A stretch of DNA of 64,000 nucleotides from Bacteroidetes bacterium GWF2_41_31 (GTDB lineage Bacteria; Bacteroidota; Bacteroidia; Bacteroidales; F082): NCBI GenBank assembly GCA_001769215.1, contig MEOL01000014.1, positions 124,001 to 188,000 of the forward strand, written 5' to 3'. Within the stretch, counting starts at the first letter, position 1, and every line of letters begins with the position of its first letter. Position numbers and translations under genes: made by a program. Under the pieces are notes generated by a model. It had not been told where the DNA came from and made no database searches. It saw only the letters and a program-made list of their open reading frames with translations. Positions 16,745-23,985 of this stretch are shown here, piece by piece.

Positions 16745-18046
16745 ATGGCACATCTTATAAAATCGCATGAAGACCTGATCAATCCTCATATCCGTGGATT
16801 GGGCATCTCGGCCACGCTCGCTATCAATGCACGTTCAAAAGAGCTTATTGAACAAGGGAAAACCGTTTACAGGTTTGGACTGGGACAGTCGCCCTTTCCT
16901 GTTCCTGATTTGGTGGTTTCCGCGTTAAAGCTAAACGCGATTCAGAAAGACTATCTTCCGGTGCGGGGACTTCAACAACTTAGGGAGGCGGTAGCTGATT
17001 TTCATCGACGAAAAGATGAGGTGGACATTCAGCCCGATTGTGTATTGATTGGCCCCGGTTCCAAGGAACTTGTGTTTTTGCTTCAACTGGTTTTCAATGG
17101 AGAGATTATTGTAGTAAGTCCGGGCTGGGTATCCTATGTGCCACAGGCTAAAATCCTTAATAATGAATTGTCGTTTATACACAGTACTTTTGAGGCTAAA
17201 TGGCAGCTAACACCTAAGTTGTTTAGCGATTTTCTGAAAAAAAGAAATCATCCTGACAAACCGGCGTTGATGATTTTGAATTACCCTGGCAATCCTGATG
17301 GCGTTTCGTTGACAAAAGAATCGCTGGTTGAAATTGCAGCATTGGCCAGAGCCCATCATATATTCATTCTTTCGGATGAAATTTACGGACAACTCGACCA
17401 CAAAGGAAAGCATATTTCTCTGGCAAGATTCTATCCCGAAGGAACCATCATCAGCTCAGGACTCTCCAAATGGTGTGGAGCCGGAGGATGGAGGCTGGGG
17501 ACATTTGCTTTCCCAAAAAACATGAAATGGCTTTTGGATGGGATGGCCATCGTAGCCAGCGAAACCTATACGTCGGTAAGCGCGCCCATACAATACGCGG
17601 CCGTACAAGCTTTTAAGGGGGGCATTGAAATAGAAGAATACCTATGGCAAGCCCGTAAGATACTTGCCGGATTGGGAAATGAATGTGTACATATTTTGCG
17701 GGCAGCAGGAGTTAAAGTGCATGATCCCGTTGGTGGGTTTTATCTTTTCCTCGATTTTTCAAATTTTTCTCAACGCCTGCATGAAAGGGGCATCAAAAGC
17801 TCAAGCCAACTTTGTCTGCAATTGCTTGATGACACTGGTGTGGCGCTGCTTCAGGGCAGCTCGTTTTACCGCTCTGAGGAGGAGCTTACCGCCCGCATGG
17901 CCTATGTAGATTTCGCGGGGCCACGCGCATTGGCTGCTGCCAGAACCATACCACTTCATGAACAACTCCCTGACGATTTTATTAAAACCTATTGTCATAA
18001 GGTGATTAAAGGAGTAAAAGAGATTGTTCAATGGTTGACTAAATGA
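16745..18046 (+). CDS. class I/II pyridoxal-phosphate aminotransferase
   Basis: A 433-residue fold-type I enzyme. The PLP lysine lies in SSGLSKWCGAGGWRLG (about residues 238-253), the cofactor-phosphate Arg is in the same motif, and the Asp/Tyr pair is in ILSDEIYGQL (about 211-220). The N-terminal FGLGQSPFPVPD replaces the usual LGxGEPDF. The substrate cannot be told from sequence; family members take aspartate or aromatic amino acids. It is cytoplasmic. It starts 163 bp after nosY, and TAACTTTA at 16703-16710 may be its -7 element. Its link to nos metabolism is only by position. Confidence 0.86.
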   Translation: MAHLIKSHEDLINPHIRGLGISATLAINARSKELIEQGKTVYRFGLGQSPFPVPDLVVSALKLNAIQKDYLPVRGLQQLREAVADFHRRKDEVDIQPDCVLIGPGSKELVFLLQLVFNGEIIVVSPGWVSYVPQAKILNNELSFIHSTFEAKWQLTPKLFSDFLKKRNHPDKPALMILNYPGNPDGVSLTKESLVEIAALARAHHIFILSDEIYGQLDHKGKHISLARFYPEGTIISSGLSKWCGAGGWRLGTFAFPKNMKWLLDGMAIVASETYTSVSAPIQYAAVQAFKGGIEIEEYLWQARKILAGLGNECVHILRAAGVKVHDPVGGFYLFLDFSNFSQRLHERGIKSSSQLCLQLLDDTGVALLQGSSFYRSEEELTARMAYVDFAGPRALAAARTIPLHEQLPDDFIKTYCHKVIKGVKEIVQWLTK

Positions 18047-18157
18047 TGGAGAATCAGATAAGTGAGTAAAATGAAGAGCGAACCTGGCCGGGAATTAAAA
18101 TTGAGTATACCTTTGACATCTAAAAGGGCATGTTGATGTTCAAAAACAGTTTCTTTC

Positions 18158-19690
18158 ATGGGTTATAAAATGCTCCAAATAAAACTTCCGACCTTATATC
18201 AGGATGAGGATATCAGAAAAGCAGTAAGGAAGCAAGTGGGTGTTATGGATTTTTCTTTTGAGATTGAGAAGAAAAGTCTGGATGCACGCAAAAAAAACGA
18301 TATCCACTGGCAGATAAGTCTGGTGGTTTCTTCCAATAAATTGAAAGGGGATGATCCCATCGTATCAGAACCTTTACCGATCCCATTTAAAAAACGTACC
18401 GAAAAGGTCATCGTCGTTGGAAGTGGACCGGCCGGGTTCTTCGCAGCGCATGTGTTGCAGATGGCCGGTTTTCGGGTGACAATTATAGAACGTGGATCGG
18501 AGGTGGAGCATCGAACCAAAGCAATTCATCTTCTTGAGAGTGCGGGTACATTTAGTGCTCAAAATAACTATGCCTTTGGCGAAGGAGGTGCTGGTACCTT
18601 TTCGGATGGCAAGCTCACCTCGCGATCGAAACACATCAGCCTGGAGCGGCATTTTATCCTTTCGGAATACGTGAAAGCAGGTGCACCAGAGGAAATTCTC
18701 TATATGGCCCATCCGCATGTAGGTACCGACAACCTGAAAAAGGTAGTAGCCAACCTGAGAAAACAGTTTCTGGAAAATGGGGGTCAGTTTTTGTTCAATA
18801 CACGATTGGAAAACATCACCGTAAAAGGAAAACAAGTCGACAAGATTGTATGCAATACCGGAGAACTGGAAGCAGATCATATTGTGCTGGCCACAGGCCA
18901 TTCGGCTTACGACACGTACCGTATGCTCATCAACAGCGGCGTTCAGTTCGGAACCAAAAATTTTGCCATCGGTCACCGCATCGAGCATCCCCAAAAGCTA
19001 ATCAACCTGGCACAGTGGGGTAAGGAAAGCCTCCCCGGCGTTAAAGCCGCCGAATACCGGCTGGCCACCCGGACCAAGTCTGATTTGCCCGTTTACACTT
19101 TTTGCATGTGTCCTGGTGGACAGGTGGTGCCTGCGGCAGCCTATGATCAAAAAAGTGTGGTAAACGGTATGAGCCATTATCAGCGCGATGGCCTTTTTTC
19201 AAATGCGGGTTGTGTTGTGGGTGTGCATCCTGATATGCTGGTGGGGCATACCTCCTCTCCGTTGGAAATATTGGATTGGATGGACAAACTGGAAGAACGG
19301 TTTTATCTTTTTTCAAATAGTTATATCCTCCCGGCCATCAAGGCGTTGGACTATATGAAATACAGGCAATCGAAAGAAATTTCCCGCAGCAGCTATTCGC
19401 TGGGGTTGCAGGCTGCACCTTTGTACGACATGGTCCCGGCCTTTGTGAGCAAAGCCCTCGCCGAAGGGTTGGTGGATTTCAGCAGGATGATTTCAGGTTT
19501 CGAGACAGGTTTGTTGCTGGGCCTCGAAAGCAAGACTTCATCACCCATTCAGGTTGCCCGCGAAAAGGACGGACTTTGTTCAGGCTTTGATAACCTGTAT
19601 TTCGTTGGTGAAGGCAGCGGTTATGCCGGTGGCATCATTTCCAGCGCTGCTGATGGAGTAAAATGTGCTTTAGCATTAAGTAATAAATAA
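18158..19690 (+). CDS. NAD(P)/FAD-dependent oxidoreductase (COG2509 type)
   Basis: A 510-residue flavoprotein. Residues 1-80 form a small N-terminal domain typical of this family. Then come the FAD dinucleotide motif VIVVGSGPAGFFAAHVL (about residues 79-95), the family marker FGEGGAGTFSDGKLTSR (about 141-157) and a C-terminal FAD-binding GEGSGYAGGIISSAADG (about 485-501). COG2509 enzymes are uncharacterised dehydrogenases. MLQIKLPTL at 18170 is an alternative start. It is followed after 25 bp by a small hypothetical gene that may be cotranscribed. Confidence 0.88.
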   Translation: MGYKMLQIKLPTLYQDEDIRKAVRKQVGVMDFSFEIEKKSLDARKKNDIHWQISLVVSSNKLKGDDPIVSEPLPIPFKKRTEKVIVVGSGPAGFFAAHVLQMAGFRVTIIERGSEVEHRTKAIHLLESAGTFSAQNNYAFGEGGAGTFSDGKLTSRSKHISLERHFILSEYVKAGAPEEILYMAHPHVGTDNLKKVVANLRKQFLENGGQFLFNTRLENITVKGKQVDKIVCNTGELEADHIVLATGHSAYDTYRMLINSGVQFGTKNFAIGHRIEHPQKLINLAQWGKESLPGVKAAEYRLATRTKSDLPVYTFCMCPGGQVVPAAAYDQKSVVNGMSHYQRDGLFSNAGCVVGVHPDMLVGHTSSPLEILDWMDKLEERFYLFSNSYILPAIKALDYMKYRQSKEISRSSYSLGLQAAPLYDMVPAFVSKALAEGLVDFSRMISGFETGLLLGLESKTSSPIQVAREKDGLCSGFDNLYFVGEGSGYAGGIISSAADGVKCALALSNK

Positions 19691-19715
19691 ATAAATAAAC
19701 CTAAACCCATCAGTT

Positions 19716-20126
19716 ATGGACCAAAAAGACTATTTATTGCGCGAAATTGAGAAAATAGGAACCTTATTAAAGAGGTGCTTTAGCAAAATGACAGGGAGCG
19801 AAGACAATCTTGCCATTCAATTGGATGTTGAATTTGAAGAAGACAAAGGCATGTTGCTTCATGAACTTGGGTTTGACATGAATCTGTTTTTAATGCTTGA
19901 TGAAGCAGAATCGAAGAAATATTTGACTGAAATCAAGGGTTTTAACAGTCAGAATATTGAGTATTTGGCGGAGATTCTAAGCTACATGGGTTTAAATACT
20001 GATTCGCATATTACCACCGAATATCTGGTTAAGGCTTTGATGGTTTATGAGATATGCAGCTCATTGGACAAGACCTTTTCCTTCGACCGTGAGCAAAAAA
20101 TAAACCGAATAAAATCAGCCTTGTAA
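19716..20126 (+). CDS. hypothetical cytoplasmic protein
   Basis: A 136-residue, soluble, mostly helical acidic protein, MDQKDYLLREIEKIGTLLKR. The opening resembles small proteins that begin with a DYLLR-x-IE-x-I helix followed by a TPR-like helical array, here LLHELGFDMNLFLML and EYLAEILSYMGLN. No family could be named with confidence and no catalytic motif is visible. It lies 25 bp after the FAD protein gene in the same direction, with ATAAATAAATAAA in between, so it may be the end of that transcript. Confidence 0.65.
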   Translation: MDQKDYLLREIEKIGTLLKRCFSKMTGSEDNLAIQLDVEFEEDKGMLLHELGFDMNLFLMLDEAESKKYLTEIKGFNSQNIEYLAEILSYMGLNTDSHITTEYLVKALMVYEICSSLDKTFSFDREQKINRIKSAL

Positions 20127-20188
20127 AGGGGTAAATAATTATCAATTCATCATATTCCCAGCAACATGGTTCTTAAAACTGAATTCTT

Positions 20189-20590
20189 ATGAAAAAAACT
20201 CTTGCTTTATTTCATTGGTTACCAAGGGTCTTATGTATTACGGCCATACTATTTATCAGCCTGTTCGCTTTGGATGCCTTTGATCCGGAATTGTCGTTGT
20301 GGCAACAATTAGCAGCCTTCCTTATCCACCTCATCCCTTCCTTTGTATTGGGGGTCATCCTCTTGGTTGCCTGGAAATGGGAATATATCGGCGGATTCAT
20401 CTTTACCGTACTTGGTTTGGGATTGAGCCCGTGGGTCTATATGATGAATTACCAAATGAACCATTCCATTGGGATGAGTCTGGGTATTGTTTTAATGATC
20501 ACCTTTCCGTTTATCGTGGTGGGCATCTTGTTTGTTTTAAGTCATTTTTTGAAGAAAAAAAACACCACAACGAATGCAAATGCAGGATAA
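20189..20590 (+). CDS. hypothetical four-helix membrane protein
   Basis: A 133-residue inner-membrane protein with four predicted helices at about residues 10-30, 42-64, 68-86 and 96-122, and a basic tail (FLKKKNTTTNANAG). Two helices begin with W or F and contain Gly/Pro kinks (LIPSFVLGVILLVAWKWEYIGG). No functional motif was recognised; small membrane proteins of this look are common and uncharacterised in Bacteroidota. It precedes a repeat-containing gap. Confidence 0.65.
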   Translation: MKKTLALFHWLPRVLCITAILFISLFALDAFDPELSLWQQLAAFLIHLIPSFVLGVILLVAWKWEYIGGFIFTVLGLGLSPWVYMMNYQMNHSIGMSLGIVLMITFPFIVVGILFVLSHFLKKKNTTTNANAG

Positions 20591-20694
20591 TACAATAGGT
20601 ATCCACTTATGGAAATCAGGATGGAGGTAATTTTTTGGTAACAATTCAGCGGGATTCGATAGAATGGACTTTTCGAGGGTACTTATTTTTTGAA

Positions 20695-20844
20695 CCCCCA
20701 TGTAAAAACGATGGGATAATTCCCTAGATTTACCTTCTCAACATCCGATGATCTGTTTACAATGAAAAAAAGAGTTGAATTAAAAAGAGAACCTGCAGAG
20801 TTGGGTTTGGACTCTCGTTAGCGGCCACCGTGTAAAACAGAACC
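20695..20844 (+). repeat. duplicated leader sequence, copy A (before the SMR gene)
   Basis: The 311-bp gap 20591-20901 holds no gene but a leader that recurs at 21615-21830. Shared blocks are ATGTAAAA, TAGATTTACC, ACATCCGATGATCTGTTTAC, ATGAAAAAAA and TTGGGTTTgGACTCTCGTTA (20801-20820). It ends about 60-80 bp before the exporter start. No guanidine riboswitch pattern was recognised here. Confidence 0.7.
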
Positions 20845-20901
20845 AACTTTCTCAAACTACTGACATTAACGAAAAGAAAAAATAGCTTTAACAAACAAAA
20901 A

Positions 20902-21228
20902 ATGAATTGGATTATTTTAATTATTGCCGGACTATTTGAAGTTGCATTTGCATTCTGTCTGGGAAAAGCAAAAGAAACCACAGGAAACGAAATGTATTTA
21001 TGGTATGCAGGTTTTATTGTGACCCTCACGCTCAGTATGGGACTTTTAATTAAAGCAACTCAAACTTTACCAATCGGAACAGCTTATGCCGTGTGGACAG
21101 GAATTGGAGCCGTTGGAACTGTTTTAGCAGGAATTTTGGTATTTAAAGAACCAGCGACCTTTTTGCGATTGCTCTTTATTATCACTTTAATAGGATCTGT
21201 CATCGGACTAAAAGCAGTTTCACACTAA
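20902..21228 (+). CDS. SMR-family transporter, Gdx (SugE)-like guanidinium exporter
   Basis: A 108-residue protein with four membrane helices and the SMR glutamate at position 14 (MNWIILIIAGLFEVAFAF), which couples substrate to proton exchange. The block LPIGTAYAVWTGIGAVGTVL (about residues 57-76) is nearly the same as in E. coli SugE/Gdx and differs from EmrE, which favours guanidinium export over broad drug efflux. It works as an antiparallel dimer in the inner membrane. It is preceded by a duplicated leader and followed by a 608-bp gap, and seems to be monocistronic and possibly acquired. Confidence 0.85.
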   Translation: MNWIILIIAGLFEVAFAFCLGKAKETTGNEMYLWYAGFIVTLTLSMGLLIKATQTLPIGTAYAVWTGIGAVGTVLAGILVFKEPATFLRLLFIITLIGSVIGLKAVSH

Positions 21229-21436
21229 AGTTGACAGCCAACAAATGACAAGAACGGCAGCCTCCTTAAGCATAGTTTCATGCCAGGCAGACAAGTGCAT
21301 CTACGCTTTTCTATCATGCTGTTTTTTATCTTTGATTTATATCAGAAAGTGAGTAAATAGGGGATCAAAATGCGGACAAGCGAACCCCTTTCTGAACATA
21401 TTGGCAACATTTTTAATGAATGGGAATTAGTGTAAA

Positions 21437-21469
21437 ATGCAGTTGTCCGGAATTTCCGGACATCTGCAT
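21437..21469. repeat. 33-bp near-perfect palindrome
   Basis: ATGCAGTTGTCCGGAA (21437-21452) pairs with TTCCGGACATCTGCAT (21454-21469) around a single T, with one mismatch in 16 pairs. It sits inside the 608-bp gap 21229-21836, which holds no gene. It has no T-tract and lies 200 bp after the SMR gene, so it is not an obvious terminator. Origin unknown. Confidence 0.8.
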
Positions 21470-21614
21470 CCGATGGCAAATCGTACGATGAAAAATACAA
21501 TCATCTTGACATTATTGTATCGGTTGGCTGCCGGGTAATATCACAACAAGGCACACAACTTCGTATTTAGGCCACACAACGCCTAAAAGAATACACTATT
21601 AAGGGATTTGCTCT

Positions 21615-21830
21615 AACCCACAATGTAAAACCAATAAAATTAATTCCTAGATTTACCCCACCAAACATCCGATGATCTGTTTACGATGAAAAAAAATTTA
21701 ATTAAAATAATTTTAAAAGATTGAAAATGGGTAGGTTATTATGTGTAAAGAGGTTAAAAATAGTAATATTGAATAGTGAACTTGCTGTCTTGGGTTTAGA
21801 CTCTCGTTAACTACCATTTTAAAACACAAT
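21615..21830 (+). repeat. duplicated leader sequence, copy B (before an orphan membrane protein)
   Basis: It shares the ordered blocks of the copy at 20695-20844, including ACATCCGATGATCTGTTTAC and TTGGGTTTaGACTCTCGTTA (21790-21809), with a longer AT-rich middle (21700-21775). It ends 6-27 bp before the ATG of the following gene. The rest of the gap before it (21470-21614) shows no gene. Confidence 0.7.
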
Positions 21831-21836
21831 ACGGAT

Positions 21837-22478
21837 ATGAAACGTACAGGAATTATTTTATTAGGATTATCGCTTATTGCGATATTAATGAATCATTATT
21901 TCATTAAAGACACAACCTTAATTCTAGACATAAGTCTGAGTAATATTGTTTCTTTTCTTACAATATTATTTGGCATCACAGGACTAATAATGTTGGTACC
22001 TTATAAGAAGATTCCATTAATTATTTTTGACCCCCATGAGTATTATGAAAACAAGGATATAAAAGGCTTAGTTGAAAAACTAAGATTACGTGCCATCCTA
22101 TTTAATAATATCTCCGTTATAATATTCTTTTTCACTTTAATAATAATATTGATTGGGTTTTATTTACTTGTTTTTCCTCATGTTGTTACAAATGATGCTA
22201 ATTTTCTTCCGACTAGTTTAACAATTAGAATTGGGGCATCTGTTTTACTTATCTTTTTAGTTCAAATATTATTCAGAGTGTTCAAATATTTATTAAGAGT
22301 TGCTGCATTTTATAATGCAAAAGCAGACGCAATTGAATTTTACAAATTCAAACCTGATATTGAATTAGAAAAATTAATGGAGCTTTTTACACCTGACAAG
22401 TATGAAATCTCCGACCCTCCAAATTCATCAGCACTGGACAACTTGACTGAAATGTTTAGAGGTAAATCATCAAAATGA
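21837..22478 (+). CDS. hypothetical AT-rich membrane protein
   Basis: A 213-residue protein with two N-terminal helices (about residues 5-22 and 33-55), a cytoplasmic-looking segment, two more helices (about 91-113 and 129-148) and a charged C-terminus of about 60 residues rich in E and K. No family was recognised. Codon use is strikingly AT-rich (many ATA, TTA and AAT codons) compared with the genes around it, which suggests recent acquisition. It lies alone between a duplicated leader and a GC-rich hairpin. Confidence 0.65.
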   Translation: MKRTGIILLGLSLIAILMNHYFIKDTTLILDISLSNIVSFLTILFGITGLIMLVPYKKIPLIIFDPHEYYENKDIKGLVEKLRLRAILFNNISVIIFFFTLIIILIGFYLLVFPHVVTNDANFLPTSLTIRIGASVLLIFLVQILFRVFKYLLRVAAFYNAKADAIEFYKFKPDIELEKLMELFTPDKYEISDPPNSSALDNLTEMFRGKSSK

Positions 22479-22517
22479 TACCGCATAAATTAAAAAAAAA
22501 ACGGTAGCTAATAAATA

Positions 22518-22554
22518 GGACTCTGAGCGGCGCGCAGCGCCCAGCGAGGAGTCC
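22518..22554. repeat. GC-rich two-part hairpin after the orphan gene
   Basis: An outer stem GGACTC/GAGTCC (22518-22523, 22549-22554) and an inner stem GGCGC/GCGCC (22529-22533, 22537-22541) with a GCA loop. It is GC-rich inside AT-rich DNA, 40 bp after the stop at 22478. It could be a terminator for the preceding gene or a repeat unit; there is no T-tract on the plus strand, but the A-run at about 22492-22501 would read as U on the minus strand. Confidence 0.6.
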
Positions 22555-22840
22555 ATGTTGAACTACATCCCGACGATACCGATGAATTTTAGTTCTATGT
22601 ACTTATCGACTGTTTTGAATTTTTCCTATTGAATTCCAATGAATTAAGGAGATGTAAAATGGTGTCTTACCAAGAAATTGGTAGACAAAGATAAATAATC
22701 TGCCCTGATAATTTTGAACTTTTGTGTTAAATAAAAAAACCACTTTTGAGGTTAATAGATTACTTTTATCCTGGACTTATTAAGTAAACTGATGAAGAGA
22801 TTCACTTTAAAAAAGGATATCCCGAAGTGATTTAGTTCAA

Positions 22841-22946
22841 CCTGGGCTTTCTGCAATACGGCATGGCTTCATAGACAGGAATGTTGTGGACAGAAACAGT
22901 TTCCCTTTTAGACAATGCAGGGAAGCCGCACTGAAGAAAGCCCAGG
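22841..22946. repeat. 12-bp perfect inverted repeat, 82-nt loop
   Basis: CCTGGGCTTTCT (22841-22852) and AGAAAGCCCAGG (22935-22946) are exact reverse complements. Nearby GGCTTC and GAAGCC could extend the stem. The region 22555-23071 shows no gene. The element could be a folded small RNA or a mobile-element relic; neither is shown. Confidence 0.5.
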
Positions 22947-23071
22947 AACATTAGATCCTGCCTTTCCAATAAACAACCTGCCTCTTGAATTGATTTAAAA
23001 AGCATCCTTTTACACCCGATAAAATGCTATATTCGCAATCAGGATGCATCACCTTTTAATTGTCGAACTCA

Positions 23072-23938
23072 ATGTCCACCCTTTGTTTTTTTGTTTCGGA
23101 TTTGCACGGGAAAAAGACACGTTATGAAAAACTCTTTCGTGCCATAGAAACACAGCAACCCGAGGCGGTATTTCTGGGTGGAGATGTGTTGCCATCAGGT
23201 TTGTATCATTTGTCATCACAAGAGGATCAAGTCGGAAATTTTTTTGATGACACGCTTATTGCAGGCTTTTCCCAACTGAAAGACCTGCCGGATTTTCCCT
23301 ATCCGGAGGTTTTTATGATTCCGGGAAATGATGACGGAAAAGGGGAGGAGGACAAATTTCTGGAAGGAGAATCCATGGGATTGTGGCATTATATTCCCAA
23401 CCGGGTGATGACCTGGAAAAAGTGGACTGTGGTGGGATATGCCTGGGTTCCACCAACGCCGTTTTTGTTGAAGGACTGGGAGAAATACGATGTAAGCGCT
23501 TACGTAGATCCGGGGTGTGTTTCGCCCGAAGAAGGGTTTCACAGCATCCCTGTTTCCAAATACCTGTGTCGGTATTCAACCATACAGAAAGATTTGGAAA
23601 TGCTGATGACCGGTATTGAACCAGCCACTACCATGTGTTTATTTCACAGTCCGCCCTATCAAACCCATCTCGACCGGGCAGCCCTGGATGGTAAAATGTT
23701 TGAGCATGTGCCCCTGGATGTGCATGTGGGTAGTATTGCCATCAGGCGCATGATAGAGGATCGTCAGCCTTGGCTCACCCTGCATGGCCATGTGCACGAA
23801 TCGGCACGCATTACCGGTTACTGGAAACAACAACTCGGAACCACCACCATGATCACTGCCGCCCACGATGGACCTGAGTTGGCACTGGTGGTTTTTGATG
23901 CGGGAAATCCATGGGAATGCAGTAGGGAGTTGATATAG
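23072..23938 (+). CDS. calcineurin-like metallophosphoesterase
   Basis: About 288 residues from the ATG at 23072; a TTG 12 bp upstream is less likely. All metallophosphoesterase motifs are present in order: FFVSDLHGK (about residues 6-14), VFLGGDVLP (about 33-41), IPGNDDG (about 90-96), FHSPPYQTHLD (about 191-201) and LHGHVHES (about 234-241). The substrate is unknown; such enzymes act on phosphomonoesters, phosphodiesters or nucleotides. It is cytoplasmic, with no signal peptide. It is convergent with the PPDK-N/nucleotidyltransferase gene, whose stop lies 48 bp downstream on the other strand. Confidence 0.87.
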   Translation: MSTLCFFVSDLHGKKTRYEKLFRAIETQQPEAVFLGGDVLPSGLYHLSSQEDQVGNFFDDTLIAGFSQLKDLPDFPYPEVFMIPGNDDGKGEEDKFLEGESMGLWHYIPNRVMTWKKWTVVGYAWVPPTPFLLKDWEKYDVSAYVDPGCVSPEEGFHSIPVSKYLCRYSTIQKDLEMLMTGIEPATTMCLFHSPPYQTHLDRAALDGKMFEHVPLDVHVGSIAIRRMIEDRQPWLTLHGHVHESARITGYWKQQLGTTTMITAAHDGPELALVVFDAGNPWECSRELI

Positions 23939-23985
23939 GTGGGTGCTCTCTAAAACCAGTTTTGAAAATACAGTCCCACAGAATT

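Noticed and set aside
20591..20901. Possible guanidine riboswitch before the Gdx-like gene
   Set aside because: No ykkC-type or paired ACGR-loop hairpins were recognised; the region is explained better by a duplicated leader.
20801..21809. True integron attC sites in the duplicated leaders
   Set aside because: The words after CTCGTTA (GCGG and ACTA) do not fit the GTTRRRY core, and no integrase gene is in the window; kept only as a cassette-like observation.
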